Shown: positions 35,479 to 49,580, counted from the first letter of the stretch. The stretch is 64,000 bases of DNA from Atriophallophorus winterbourni (GCA_013407085.1 JACCGJ010018498.1:1-64000), one strand, 5' to 3'. Notes: generated from the sequence alone by a model not told the origin. Translations and numbers: made by a program.

Positions 35479-37073
35479 TGAAACTATGAAACGCTATTTT
35501 GTTGAGTATAAGCAAGCTTTTAGGTTATATAGCTAACTTGGAATCTATAATGTCCGAAAGAATCTACGTCTCACAATTAACACTGGCATTCGACACTTTA
35601 GATGCCGCTTCATTAATCTGTGTTCGTCCAATAGTTTCAAAGACCTAGTTATCTTAAAAATTAATATTTAATCATTTTTAAATAACGAATTGACCGGGCT
35701 GTAATATCAGAGGTTTCCACTGAATGCTCAGTTTTCACTTGACCACGCCAAATTCTGCAATACGTAAATCGGCCCATTCCGCATAATTTAATTCCTATGG
35801 TTTAGTACCTCCATTCTCAATTTTTACTCTATCTTCTCGAGATAGGTCCTGAAATATTTTTACGGACTCACCTATTATCTATAGAATTTTCTAAGGATTG
35901 ACGGTGCTTGATCTATGTAAACAAGCCGAGCTATCGAAAGCTTTGGAGAGTCGTCGGATCACATAAATTTTTGTCATAATAGGAAGAATGGAACGAAAGC
36001 TAATCCATCATTGAGTGATTCATAAAGCCTAATTGCGATAAATCTCCTTTCAATACATCCCAGTTTCCTGACTAGGCAATTGTTTAGGATGGTTAATTGA
36101 GTCGAGTGAAGAGCTGTTACGAGATTTAAATATATTATCACTTTTGTTTGCTTTATTTAATGCTGGAATGAATGAGTGCAACACCTCACATCGGTCGCTA
36201 TGATTTCTGCCTACTTTGGTAAAAGACGCTGATAATGGGTTAGTATGATTCGCTATTGGCATTTTCTCTAAAGTGGAAACTTCTAGATGTGATGATTCAC
36301 AGAATGATGTAGATATATAAATTATAAGTCGGAGAGTTTTCAACTGAAAATTTTTTATAAGACAAAGCTCGTTGATTCAGCACCGCTGTAGCAACACACT
36401 GAGCAGTTGATACTAGTTACTTTAAATGTGGGGCTTGTAGCTGCGTTTTGAGATAATTCTTAATTTCTCAACAGCAACAACGGATACATCGTTAGCAGCA
36501 ATCATAATGGACACCATAGCAATCTGGAAATATTATTATACATTTCTTGAAGGGGTTCGAGTTTATTGCTGTAACTTCAAATTATTATTTCTTGGTGAAC
36601 ATATGCGTAAACGTTCGCTCAAACGATTTTTCCTTGTACTGACAACTGCGGTAGAAATATACTAATCAAAATCCCAAGCCGATCTGACGCTGAAAGAAGT
36701 TACCATGTTTCGATTAGACAACTTGTCTTAAATCCCTATTTGCGCTATTGAAAGTGTTATGCAATACACGAATTTATGTTCAGCAACGCGAACGAATTAA
36801 TTTAAAATTAAAAGGAATCAACACTGTGAAACTTTTAAACAGAACGGGATCACGTCTTTTTAAACAAATACAAAAATATATTTATTTATCAATATATAAA
36901 AAATAAAATGTGTGTCTGATGTCAGCGTTGGGCAGAATAGAAATATTGCATTCATTTCCTTCTTTATTTTAACTTGTTGGGTCATTTTATAATGCGCTTG
37001 TTTAAACGTATTATTTCTCTAGTTGTCTTTCTCGTTGCGTAATTTCAATTGTGTTTGACTTCAATTATCCTTA
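35479..37073. other. upstream region of POC1
   Basis: AT-rich, with no recognised gene or repeat. The promoter and 5' UTR of POC1 should lie here, but no distinct TATA box or initiator can be supported. A conserved-looking exon was not found. Confidence 0.45.
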
Positions 37074-40000
37074 ATGGTGAGTATTGCTTCAGACCTTATT
37101 CACATTAATTTTTGAAGGAAGATCCTAGCTTACAGGTGCACTTTAAAGGGCACAAAGACGCTATCACCAGCGTTCACTTTAACCCTAACGGAAAACAACT
37201 CGGTAGCTCATTTACACATGATTATTGTGAATATTAATTATAGCTTCTTCATCTCTGGATTCCAGCCTAATTGTTTGGAATATAAAACCACAGACGCGCG
37301 CTTATAGATTCGCCGGTCATACCGACGCAATATTTTGTGCATGTTTCGCAGCTAACGGTGAAATTGTGGCCACCTCGTCTCGTGATAAAACCGTGAAGTT
37401 ATGGGTTCCAAACATGTAATTGTGATTTTGCTTTTATAATGAATCAGTAAAGGAGAATCTATCACAATTCGAGCTCACACCGCAGCTATACGATGGGTTG
37501 ATCTTTCAGTTGATGGACAGCGAATGTGCACAGGATCTGCTGACAAGTCAGTTAAAGTAAGCGTCTAATTTTCCTTTCATATGCAGATCTGGAGCACGAA
37601 TCGACAGAAATTTTTATGTTCCCTCAATGAGCATGTAAATTGGGTTCGCTGCTGCCGGTACTTTGGTTTTACAGTGTGTAATTGAAACAACTTTTAGTTT
37701 TTCGCCAGATGGTAGGCTTGTCGCTTCATCATCCAATGACAAAACGATTAAACTATGGGACATTGAAAATCAAAATTGTATTTACACTTTCTTTGAATCC
37801 GGTGGATTCTCTGCACATATTGATTTCCATCCAAGTGGAAATTGTTTTGCTTCTGCCGGCACTAACGCATCCGTAAAGTTGTGGGATTTACGTATGAATC
37901 GCTTACTGCAACACTATGACGGTATGTCTTTTTTGTATTACTCTGTGACCCCACTGACTACTAGAAACATATAAAATTCACGACTTCGAATATTATTGCC
38001 ATTCAATGTCATGTTTAATAAGCCCACGCTTTACTTCTAACCTCCCTGATTTTTATAGCTTAACCAATAATATTGAACGCGACGTGCACACTTTTCAAGT
38101 AATAAAAAACTTTGTTGAATTTAAGCTAAAATCACCTAAGTTATCAATGGAACTACCACTATGATACTTTTGAGAACTTACCGCAATCATGATTCCGACA
38201 GTATTTTTAACATACTGCAAATTTTTTGACGCTACTTTTCGCAATCAAAATAATCATCTCGAGATCTGCATTGAACTTATTAATCAGGTTGGTCTAATCA
38301 AGTATGATCTTGATTGACATATTCATCTTAGATTATATAACAGGCGTGGAATCAATCAATAACCATTTTTGCTACGCTTTCTACATGAATAGTTTATTGC
38401 TCTAAAACATGGTTACGACAGAATTTACTTGTAAGCTACCTACAGTGAATAACGTGAAAATGGTTACTGAGCTAACAAACGGAAAATTATACTTGTTTGC
38501 ACAGTCTGATACAAATTTTACTCAATTAAAAATAAAAATCAAGTTTACAATCTAATTGAAAAAAGTCTAGTTTTCTCTTGCTCATATGGTTGCAACGTAT
38601 AGATTCAGTTCAATAAGAGCTCGAAATGTGCTATTTTGTGTTAATTCATTGCCAGCGTTTCGAGTCATACATGTCTTCCCTTAGAGGATAATGTTACTGA
38701 CACAAAGATTAAATTGTGTGCGCGTTGTCCATTTTCATTGGTTTTACCTACAGTGAACCTTCCCAGACAGTTTTGCCAAGACTCGCAATCTGCACCAACT
38801 CGGGTATTGAAATCACCGAATACCACTACACAGTTTTTTTGTGGCATGTTTTGAGGAATGTTTTTAGGTTATTATAAAAAGCGTCTTTTTCAGCAGGCAT
38901 CGCCAAGATCGTCGGTGCATAAATGTTGAGCAACTTAATGGTACCAACAATGCACCCCAGATTTAGAGTCCAAATCCGTTCACTCCCGCTGCTGCTTTTA
39001 GTAGGCTGTTTCGCACGGCAAACCCAACTCCGTGCAGTCGAGGTTCATCGGAACCCCTTCCTTTCCAAAAAATGTGTAATTTCTTTCTGTTAGCATACCA
39101 TTGTCTGGTAATCGCGTCTCTTATAGGCCAGCCAAATCGATATTCAACCTTTTTAGCTCATTGTTAATCACAGCTGATTTTCTCACGCCTCTGATATTCG
39201 AGATGTACTCATGAAATCCTGGGAGCATGGACCGGATGTTACAGGTTCCCAGTTTCAGAACTGACTTTTTTGTCAAGTAATTCGTTTCACTGGTGCGGAA
39301 AAATACATTCTGCTTGTCGGTTGATTCCTAATCCTCATGCACTCAAGGAGCGTAGCAGACCGTGGCGAGATGGCACTTGTACTTGTGTGCGACTATCTCC
39401 TCCTGGAGGATTAGCCGGCTTCAATGAAGATTCTTGGGAATTCGAGTACAAAGCGGCGTCCCCAGCATTACTCGGCGTTTGTTCGAGTCAGCTTTTCCAG
39501 CCTTTGCACAACCAAGTGCGACCTGCAAAGCAGCAGGGAGTTGCCAGAAAAAGAGGTGGTGTGCACCAACTAACCGTCTACCAGACTCTGTTCCAGGTTT
39601 TTCCTAAGGGTTTTCTTCTGAAGCCTTTCCCGCGATAGGGTATCCCGCAAGGCAGCAGAGGTTAAAAATCAGGGTTTTACTTCCCTCAGATGAAATGCCC
39701 TCCCAGGCTAACGAGCTACATCTGCTCGAAGCAAGATGGCACCTTATTGACTGGGGGCTTCCCAGCTTGAGGCAGGCGGTAGCCTTCCAAAGATACCTGA
39801 AAATCTCCCACTGTCGGAAGCAGTCCCAGCGCTGAGCTCTACGCTAGTCGAGCCAAAGCTTTTAACTGATCTGCTGCTTCCCGTGTTATTATCCATAGAA
39901 GCGCAATGGAGTATCCTCTCCATTGGTGCGTTGAGATGTACGCCAAGTCAAAACAATATGGAGAACTAGCTGTTGTCCATGCAGCAATTGCTCCTTCTCC

Positions 40001-43000
40001 AAGGCACCACAGAAACCAAAGGAACAGCTAGGCTGGTACTTTTGGACAACGATGCCATCGCGGAGTTGGCAGGACGAAGTTGAATACAACTTCGGACTGC
40101 CTAACGGCATTTCGGCTCCGGATTTTTTCTCGAGGTTTACTGCTGAAGCCTTTTCCATGATTGGATATAGCCACAAGGCAGTGGTGGTTTGAGATAAGGG
40201 TTTTCCTATAGGTGGACCGCCTTCATGGACTTACGAGCTCCACCTGCCCGAAGCACGCTGGTTTTGAGTCGCCAGTCAGCCGCCTTCGCCCTTTCTACTG
40301 TCCGTAGAAGCAGTTCTGCCGGGTCACACAGTACCACGCGGGCTGGCCAGGAGCTGGACTTGGCTGTCAGATGTAATATGAGTCGCGCGCCATTAGAGCA
40401 TTTTTGGAATTGGGAGCTTATCCTCAAAACTGCTCCAACCGTGACAAATTTGGGACCGCTCACTAGTGTGCACCGCTACAGACATCACACAACAAAAACG
40501 CTTATTCACACAACCGTCGGTCTGTGGTAGGTACTACCCTTCCTACGTGGATAATTACACCCGGTGTTGTGTTGTTCAAGCAGCATTCCCGAGGTACCAA
40601 ATACGATGCTTTCGTTGAGGTAGTTGAATTGTTAGAATTCAACCCACAAGATGACCACGTCTTTTTTTATAATCGAGAAGATACACTTTCAATGCAAATT
40701 CCATCACTCGTAATTTTAATCAGGCTGATACAAATGAATCAAACTCACGGAGCATGTAAAAAATTATCGATGAGTTCATTTTTAGTTTTAACATATGAAG
40801 CTTCGAATGCGGAAATGTCTTTTGGTATGTGTACAGTCCGCAAGTAATTCATAAACATCTGGGGAAACGTAATTGAATAACACTTTCGGTTCATCTAGCA
40901 TGAGCTCGTGCAGCTCATCGATAAAATTAGAAATTGTTTTGTACCAGCGCTTTCAACGTTTGGCAGTGTCCTAGGTGTTTGGGTCAGTATCAAACTTGTC
41001 GGGTCGCAGGAGCCGTTCCATTTGCAAATTGTTCTCATTGATTGATCAAACAAACAAATGAGAAGAATGATTGCCTGTAAACTAGGCTTTATTCAATTCA
41101 CAATTGGAGGAGAGTGGCTGCAAAGTGAGAGAAAGTTGAAAACGGTAATGAAGCGTACAGAAGCAAAGTTCAAGCATAGAAAAATCTTTGGTCGCTTAAC
41201 GCCTGCTGGAATTTACCAAAATTCCCTTCCACAAAGCAGTACTTCCATTGCTGAACTGGTGTATATCCCCATTTCAAATCAAGTCTAAATCACTTCTTTT
41301 CCAACGTCAGTCTTACTGTAGCGGTTATCGAGTGGTTTGCTTCTCTTTCTCACTAAAACAACCTAGTGCGATGGTTTGTAGATGTGCACATTTAGCTATA
41401 TTGGATGGTGTGCCAATAGAACTACTCATACCAGTAAAGTCAATAAATAATCGTTTGACAAACTCACTTTTAACGCATAGATCTAGAGAAGCAGTTCAAC
41501 ATGCGCCGGCCACGCTGGTTTCATCATATTTTGTCGCTGCCGGATCATTGTCTCCTGAAACTGATTCTTTTAGTTTCGTTTAACGCGAAAATCAAGGTCG
41601 CCAAATCATCTCATGGCATAGAGAGCTGAAACCCTAACTCGTCAACCAATATCACAAAGATTAGTTATGCCTATATATCTATATTTTATAGAAACGCTTT
41701 TTATCTATATTTTATAGAAACGTTTAACATCCTATTCGCTTGCCTATAAACGATGTATGGTCGATTTTCTTACATATGAAGTTATAAATCATGATATGTA
41801 TATTTCCTATCTGAAGTCAAGCTAGAAGCAACATTCGTAAACTGTATGTGAGCTGAAATACTTTCGGCTGTTTACAGCTTCACAAATATGTTTAAAAAGG
41901 ATAATGATGATACTGTTGTCTGTTCTCACATGTTGGCCATTTCCAGTTACGGTTAATTCACCACGGTATTGCCTATGTGGTTCCCTTATACCGCAGGGTA
42001 AAGCACATCCGTGAAATAAATCAATAATTTCTGGTAAAATAGCCCAAGGTTTTCCCAGTATTATATTTTACCTTGAGTTTGTGAGTGCCTCAAATCCAAC
42101 AAGTATGTTAAAACATTCACCTTTGTTTATCTCCCTTTAGCACATACCGCTCCGGTCAATAAAGTCAGCTGTCATCCGAACGGACATTTTCTCTTATCAG
42201 CTTCTGATGATGCAACATTGAAGCTTTTTGATCTGTTAGAGGGTCGATTGCTCTATACATTACAAGGGCATTCCGGGCCGGTCACTGCTGCCTCATTTTC
42301 TTATTCTGGAGACTATTTTGCCTCTGGTGGGAAAGATGAGCAAGTAAGAAAATGATTCCGATTCATTAGTACTTCTCGTTTTTCTAAAACTGTTAATGCG
42401 CTGGTTTACAACATTGTTTGCTTTTCTCCTCGTGAAGGTGTTTTTGTGGCGGACGAATTTCGATCAACAGTTGGAAGATTTCAATTCAAGAAAAACTTGT
42501 GCTAATGGACGAACTCACCAGACGGGTGCCGGTGACATTGATTCGAATGGGTCTACGCATCGAAAACTTAGTGTCATGTCTTTTCGATCTCCCAATACCC
42601 AAAATACCGCGACTGCTGTATCCTCTATCAATGCGATAGATCTCCAACAAGAAAAAACTGTTCAGCCACCGCCGTCAATACAACGTCACAACACACCACG
42701 CCCCCGTACAACGATGGTCAATTTTTCCTCGGCCATAACGACGATTCCTCAGGTGCTGCTTCGTTGGTTCTGACTTTTTGATCCATGATGTTCGTTGAGC
42801 TGTCATCATCCTCATCGCCATGAACACCACTGTTACATCGATTCCGAGTATCATTCCTTCACCATGGTGAAATCGCGAAAGAAATATGCGTTCAAATTGG
42901 TAAACAAGGGGGTGATTCGATTGATTTTAGCAACGAAAAAAGTATCAATCATGAGTATCTCAGCATTATCAAGGCAATTTCCTCGTGATATTGACTCACG

Positions 43001-46000
43001 AAGGCCTTGGTCTGGATGATAAAATTTATTAGGTTAGGTAGAGTGGCTCTTTATGCCATTTCACAATTTAGCCACTCCGGTATGTTTCATTGGCAAAAGA
43101 CTATTTTGGGAACAGATCTGAAGCACGTCTGAGATTCATCTGATTATCTTTCTTGCTAAAATCTGAGGACGGATAGCATCGATTTGGCGTGCAACGGTAC
43201 CACCCAATAGGAATCGCTTTTGAGAGACGATGATCTGGCAACCGCGACATGTTACCCAATCACCGTAGCCTTTGTCTATTGACCGGGTTCCCTTTAATAA
43301 TATTACTGTCGAGAACCTGAATGAGAACAACATCGTTACATATGCAGCGGTGCTAAGTAACGTCTAGAGACAGCGAAAATCCGTCTGAAATGTTGTTTGG
43401 CATGTTCCACTCTTGAATTTCGATGTCGCTCCTATCTGATGCCAGAGTTTTATTAGGTTGCACCACAATAAGGTCGCCGTAGAACAACGAAACCAATGAA
43501 CTTTACCCAATGTAATTATTGCTGCAGATGCCTAGGCGCTTGTTATTGTCTGATGGATTGAATACGATGAAATGTCGCTGATGTTGACGCGCATCATGGA
43601 ATGTCCAACTCTATTTTCTCCATTTAACGGAAAACGACCCGAAAGCTTTAGTAGGGGTTCATATAATCCTACGTCGCATTGGCTACTTACCCTCAGAGAT
43701 ATAAATGGTTTTCATTTGTGGATTTGTTCTCAGCGACTTGACATGTTTTTTGAAGTGTAGGAAGAAAGCGAGCAAAATTTGCTGTGATACGTGGCACTGA
43801 AACCGGTAAGAAGGTCGTCTTGCAAATGTCACTCTGGCCATTCACGCTACTCACTAGCTGTTTGCGTGTATGTTGTATGTAGGGAGAGTAGGCACCTCAA
43901 CACAAACTATATGTTCTTTCTCCTTATCGGTTTTTGTAGCTTATGTTCCACCCTTCTATTGTCCTTTGTATGTATGAGTCCGTCGTGATTGTATGCCATC
44001 AATAAATGCGATCGATTGAATCTTGTATTTGATGATGATGAGGTTCTTTCTATGCACATGGTTGCGTCGCCGCTACTTGGCTATAGATCTTTTATTGTAG
44101 TAATCGTGGATTCGATTTAATCATTCTGTTCATCTCGCGGTGCAGGTACGTCCTCCTGATGAAACACAGTCCCCACCCGAAGCTCATCCTCCGTTGTCAA
44201 AAACCTTGGAGCATATACTTTCTCAACTGGATATTCTCACACAGGTAACTTTTTACTTCCTGTTTAGCTAGTTTTGGGTTCATTTTATTTCAGTTTTTGG
44301 CTTTCGCAGTATGAAGCAGCTCATAATCACGCTAAATTCCCTGAGGCATATTTGTCTGCCAGGGTTTGGTACAAAGTTCCCCCTTTATTTGGTTTGAATG
44401 TTGACACGTTTTGGCTAAAAACCGAAATCAGTGATGCCAATGTGGCTTATTATGTGTCATATTTTTTTGTGTCGTTGCGTCGTAGTTTATAAAAAAGCGC
44501 ATGCTATAAAACTACAACTGTTGTTGCCTTTGGTATGTATTTGCGTATTATGCTTGCCCGCTTTCTTTTTACGGCTTGTCTTATCTCAGCTTTTCCTGCT
44601 ACGTGTTACTTGTCACTTTGTCTCGATACAGACCTGTGCTTTACGGTGATAATGCCCCATTTAGTTTGTGTCATGGTTTAGATTTGCTTGAAAACTGGCT
44701 ATTGATATTCTGTTTTCACTCTATCTTGCTTTTTGCTAAATCGATGCTGTAGGCTTTAGATACAGTCCGTCTACTATCCGTCCTCAGGTTGCATTTAATG
44801 TGGTAGGATCACTCATCTCTTGAGTCGCGTTTCCCGTGAACCTTGTTTTCGGTTTGGCCATTCTGAATTGTCATTCGTGTTTCGAGCTGCACGGATTTGG
44901 TTGTTTTCCAACAATTGCTACTTAAAATGAAATTTTTCGTCTCACGGACCGTTTGTAAGTTTGTTATCAACGGGCTGCCTAACATCGTCGCGTTGATTTT
45001 TGTGTCAAGTATTAGTCTAAGAATAAAGCGCACACAAATTGGGTTGGGGTGCGTACGCCTGTGTAGCTAGAAGACGGACTGCGTTGATTTAGGCAAAGTG
45101 CCTGTTGCAGTCTTCGGCGATATCCGTTACATGGTGGCTTCTTAACCCCGGTGTTATGCCTATCTCTCATAAAAAGAACCAATTTTGCGTGTCGATGGTA
45201 TGGCATGACCGAGCTAGCTTGGCCTTCTCTGCATTAGCATTATCACCGGAATCATTGACCCTTAACTGCCTGAATTATTTTACAAGCGTCACCTCACTTC
45301 CGAAGTTTGTTGACAACTGGCGCGCCAGCATGGCTCAGCCGTCTAAAACGCGTATCATAAACCTTTAAATTTTGTGTACCGAATTTGACCCATTCGACCG
45401 TTAAGGGTTAAGGATGGCGTAGCTGCGCCATTCAACACTCATGGTGCTTTTGCGTATAATCCAAGTTTGGCACCCATCAAAGCGAGAGTTAGCTTGCTGC
45501 TTTCTGGTCAGCGATTCTTCCTGTGATGTTAATCTCCGAGTGCTCAATATGGTGGCGCGACTTATCCTTAGGTGATTAGAGTACATAGATGTAGGTCATA
45601 TGTTGCCAATAGAAAATCATCGTTTCCTAGTGGAGTTTTGTTTTCTTTTTCGGAAGGCATCGGTGTAGGGCTAGCCAGACCCTGATTTGGCTCAAGCAGC
45701 TTTAGGACCTAACAACTAAACCAGATGTGATATTGGCGACCCGTCTCGCTGGTTAGAGTCCGCACGAGTAGACTTTGCTCTCTTAACGTCATAGATACAG
45801 TTCTGAATCATGTTCAGTGGCGGTCTCTTTGTATGCCCCTTGGAATGTGTGATTAATCTGGTATGTTTTCAACTCTCGTGGTTGGGAAAGGTTGTTATTA
45901 TGCATGTAAGGAAGCTGTCTTGTTGATGTCGCTATACTCTCAGCACAAATTTTGGTTCAAATGCATTGAAAGTGCCTTAAGCAACTATTTTTGCAACGAA

Positions 46001-46623
46001 TTTCATCTGTTTTGAGGCACTCTTATCTTCATTTCAACGAGTTCGCCCGATGATGATAAAATTCTTTCTATATCGATTAATCTAGGTGCTAATACTATTG
46101 GTGCTTATTCGAATTTCATATTTCGGATTCGTCATGTTGAAAATTAACATGAGTTACTGCCCTTGAACCGAATCACGTCGAGCTTACAGCTTTTTTCGTT
46201 GTCTCTTACCCGTAATATCAAATATAGGTTTTATCTCATTGCTGCTGTGTCGTATTGGCTTTGATCAATCAGGCATTGGTATTCACGATATATATGTTTC
46301 AGTAGCACTTAACAGGTAAAACTTGACTGTTTGAGTTCCAACCGCTGTGTTGAATTGATTAGTTGCTCGTGGCGGAAAAATAAAATTTATTTAGTATACT
46401 ACTTTTTAACGTCAGTAGCAAACTACAAATTTATGCCACTAGTCATGTCATCGATGTATTTTCTGATTCCAGTTTATTTTCCATAGTATTTACGCGTTAT
46501 GTCATTTCAATGGCTTTAACCTGTAATTATCAGATGATTATCAATTTTCAGACCGTCTCCTTGTTAGAACAACGTTTGACAATTTTGGAGGATCGCACCA
46601 GAGAATCCAAGTCTATCACGTGA
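37074..46623 (+). CDS. POC1: POC1 centriolar protein, complete ten-exon gene
   Basis: POC1 is a WD40 protein of centrioles and basal bodies that supports centriole length and stability and ciliogenesis. Exons: 37074-37076 (ATG alone), 37118-37202, 37244-37415, 37448-37556, 37587-37657, 37698-37921, 42141-42343, 42438-42752, 44146-44244, 46552-46623. Every intron is GT..AG, phases agree, and the spliced length is 1353 nt (450 aa plus stop), within the range of animal POC1 (about 400-480). The start [16 protein letters not shown] matches the animal N-terminus. Seven WD40 repeats follow, for example [40 protein letters not shown] and [10 protein letters not shown]. Exon 8 encodes a low-complexity linker. 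Exons 9-10 encode the conserved C-terminal coiled coil ([28 protein letters not shown]). No frameshift or stop is seen. The first five introns are 30-41 bp; intron 6 is 4219 bp. Confidence 0.93.
38660..39280 (-). mobile_element. RTE-type LINE endonuclease fragment in POC1 intron 6
   Basis: On the - strand: [13 protein letters not shown] near 39250, [40 protein letters not shown] near 39080, [12 protein letters not shown] near 39010, [18 protein letters not shown] near 38825 and [10 protein letters not shown]. These are endonuclease blocks, including the ETR catalytic Glu and the GDFN box. The family matches the RTE-like RT remnant at 553-2345. Internal stops show decay. Confidence 0.8.
39281..40500. 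repeat. degenerate two-copy repeat in POC1 intron 6
   Basis: Segments at about 39603-39745 and 40125-40265 share, in order, a TGAAGCCTTT-CC block, GGATA.CCCAAGGCAG-like sequence, CAGGGTTTT or AAGGGTTTT, GCC.CC, ACGAGCT-CA-CTGC and CGAAGCA. They are about 520 bp apart. Because they lie directly upstream (in element sense) of the antisense endonuclease fragment, they may be its 5' UTR. No coding role is supported. Confidence 0.5.
40501..42140. other. rest of POC1 intron 6
   Basis: No gene is recognised. A short tandem duplication of about 27 bp (TATATTTTATAGAAACG core) lies at about 41674-41723. Confidence 0.5.
42753..44145. other. POC1 intron 8
   Basis: GT..AG intron of 1393 bp between the linker exon and the first coiled-coil exon. 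Nothing else is recognised inside it. Confidence 0.7.
44245..46551. other. POC1 intron 9
   Basis: GT..AG intron of 2307 bp that splits the coiled coil between LDILTQ and TVSLLE. No gene is recognised inside it. Confidence 0.7.
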
Positions 46624-49029
46624 AAATCAACTGGGATCACATTTGTATATAAATTTGGGCAGTTCAGGCTGCCTGCTACTCAGAAGAAAATCAATTTTTC
46701 GATTGCTTATTTATTTTCTCTTAATCAATGTTGCATATCTCAGAACCGGCATCTTCATTTCGAAATTGCGAATTTTCTGTCAAACCGGTTTTATTTCAAG
46801 GTGGAAAACCCGAAGATATTTGTACCTCGTATTCCTAATTGTTTTCAACTATTTATGACAGACATGGATTTCTTCAAAACTCGATTTGTTTTTTTAGTTA
46901 TTTCAGTCAATGATGGGTGACTTGATACCATACCTCATGGTAAGCATTCATACTAATTGCCTTACTTGGTTTCTACCTAATCAGCTCGCTTGACCCTGTT
47001 CAGTTGGAAGGTTTTTTGAAGGATAAAGGAGCCTCGAGTAACCGGTGCTCTCGGACTCATGTTCCTCGCTGTACGATCAACGTTGTGGAATAAATCTGTT
47101 TTTGAAACTCACCATTTCGTAATCGCCTTGAACATTGTGTATCTTGGTCACGTAACTATTTGTGATGGTGATCGGGTGAGGTCAGAAATGATTGCGCCAT
47201 GGCATTTCAGGTCAACAAGTTGCAGTTAATTATCACATTACTGTTTCGTCCGTCCTACAACAACCATGATACCCCCATCCGCGTCGCATGCACGCACATC
47301 GAGTGTGTCTCGATTCATTCCTGAGGTCAACCTGTCAAACGCTAATCGCGTGCCCCCATGAATCCCACAACACAAGAGAAGCCAATTGGTCAAAGGCGTT
47401 TATTACGCATAAGACAAATAATGAAACACGTTTATCTTATATAGGCATACAAACTCACAACGGTGATCCTCAAGCATGTCTGTCCCGGCCGTCACTTCGA
47501 TCTGATTTGTCAGTCGATTTGGTGCCAACCGGTACACTTCTAGCCCTCGCCACGAAAGAACTCGTTTGTCCGACATTGACGAATTGCATATCGTTCTCAT
47601 ACTTCTGCTTATATTGTCACCCGGACCGTTCAAATGCAGCCATTTCGAAATCCGAAATATTACGAGTTTGTAATTTTAGTCGCCGCTTCTTGTGCTTGTG
47701 GTGTGTCGGATGGTGGAGTTCTGCATGTCATTTGGAAGCTCGTGATTAGCACTCATGGCCAATGCACTTCGCACCCCCTCAATAGCTGAATAGATATATA
47801 AAACACAAGTTAACAAGCACCAACTATGTTGATTGGGCCATGTATTGCGGATAATGAACCATGGATTTTCTAACTAAATGCTGTCTGTAATGTTGGTCAA
47901 ACTCCAACCTGGGTCGAGCAGCCTTGGCGTCAAAACTTTGCAGCTTTGGGCCTATCTCCTTGGTTTCGGTCTACGCAATCCAAATCCTTCTTGTATAATT
48001 CGCGAGATATGGCTCGCAATCAGGTTCAGCTGCGATCTTGTTTTCAGCATCTTCCTGTAACATTCTTTTATTTTTATTGGTTGTTAAGAGAAGTGACAAG
48101 AAATGCTTGTTATAGTGCGTAAGTGCAAAGGTTTTCAGACTGGGGTTGCTTCACCCGTTTACACAATGTTTCAATGTGTTTGTTATGATGCGTGTATGCT
48201 TCATTTCCGTGCCTTCGCATATTCTGCAGATTATAGTTTACTAGGTTCCCCATTCAATCGTTTATTTAGGACTTTTGTGGGAGTTGAACATGCGTCTGAT
48301 GTTGTGGATGGAGAAAAAAGTATCGGCTTCCATTTATTTTTCAAAAGTGAAATACGATTTTGAAACAGTTCTCTTCCAACCACAGACTCGCTTGTCACAG
48401 AAGTAATAACGTGAAGTGAAATATCCCCATTTGTGTGTATTTCCATTACACATCAGGACCAGTTTCGTGCTATTTTCACTCATTTGGTAGGGAAAGTAGG
48501 ATCGGGGTTCGCGTGTCTTGAGAAATAGTAAACAGGGTCAAACTTGTAAGCCACTGTTGGACAAGTCTGGTACGTCCAACCTCTTCAAGCACACGTGCCT
48601 CGCATGTAAATGGGGTTAAACCTGTGCTGCAAGTTCATAGCTCGTGAAATGAAATACTCTAGAGTTAGCATCTCCATTAATCTCGTGTTGCATTCCATAC
48701 GACCAGTGTTTGCATGCTTCCCCTTTTGAAACGTATGTACGTGATGTTTGCTGCCTACTAACTTCTAATAAGCCTAGCAAAATATACAGTGCAAGTGCGT
48801 TTCATCAATCAGCCTAATATCGAGCCACAGACCAAACCACTTTCTTAGCGACTTGCTTAACTAGGACTGTATTTTCTTAGCTTTCGTTATATCGGGTATG
48901 ACCTGATACAAGTACATGACTATTTTAAAATTCTATTCATTCAGAACTCGTATATGTATTAATTAATCGAGGTAGGGTTCCGGGCGTAAAACTACTCAAT
49001 ATCCTTATAATCAGACCCAACATACGGAA
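46624..49029. other. 3' flank of POC1, no recognised gene
   Basis: The POC1 3' UTR must begin here. The nearest downstream AATAAA seen is at 47089-47094, about 466 nt after the stop; it is a possible but unproven polyadenylation signal. A 153-codon frame at 47288-47749 has no recognisable domain and is not called. Confidence 0.4.
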
Positions 49030-49580
49030 TGATTCATTATACATTGAAGCTTGAGATCTTCCATGCCGAGCTGATACGTGTGGAGTTGAGATTCCCTGAA
49101 CCGCAGTATTTTTCATTTTGCAGGATTAAAGGAAAATCATTTGTCCGATACCAACGGTATAAGGTGCAGATATCTTGCTGTAATGCGGCACATTCATGGA
49201 GTGACCTAGTGTCATCGGCAAACAGTATCAAATGATACACAATACCCTCCACTATATCATTCATATACCAAATTGAGAATACTTCCATGCACAGAGCATT
49301 GTTAAACTCCGTTATTGACTTCTGTTTTTCGGGAAACATCCAGTTCACGCGAACTTTAAGGTGTCCATTATTAAATTCAGCAACATACCAGTTATTGTAT
49401 AAGTTTCGATATTTTATGATTGGAAGATCATGATGACTCGATCGAAAGCTTTGGAAATATCAATGTAGCAAGCAGGTACAGCTTTACATTCATTTAGTGC
49501 CTCGGTCTAATCCTTCAAAGTAGAGTGAAGGTAGGCTGGACGGGATTGAGAGCTTATTAAAATATTTAAAGGGTTCGATG
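49030..49580 (-). mobile_element. CR1-like LINE RT fragment
   Basis: On the - strand: ACYIDISKAFDRV near 49460, a break, YMNDIVEGIVYHLILFADDTRS near 49260, then ALQQDICTLYRWYRTNDFPL. The palm Asp block and FADD box are both visible. The sequence is close to the fragment at 56830-57460. Confidence 0.8.

Noticed and set aside
39270..39638. 122-codon frame in POC1 intron 6
   Set aside because: It lies in the antisense LINE-associated repeat module and has no recognisable domain.
45280..45370. tRNA-derived SINE suggested by an ATGGCTCAGCCGT box-A-like sequence
   Set aside because: No convincing box B at the right distance and no second copy in the window.
47288..47749. 153-codon open frame downstream of POC1
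   Set aside because: No recognisable domain, no supporting splice structure and mixed composition; it is likely a chance frame.
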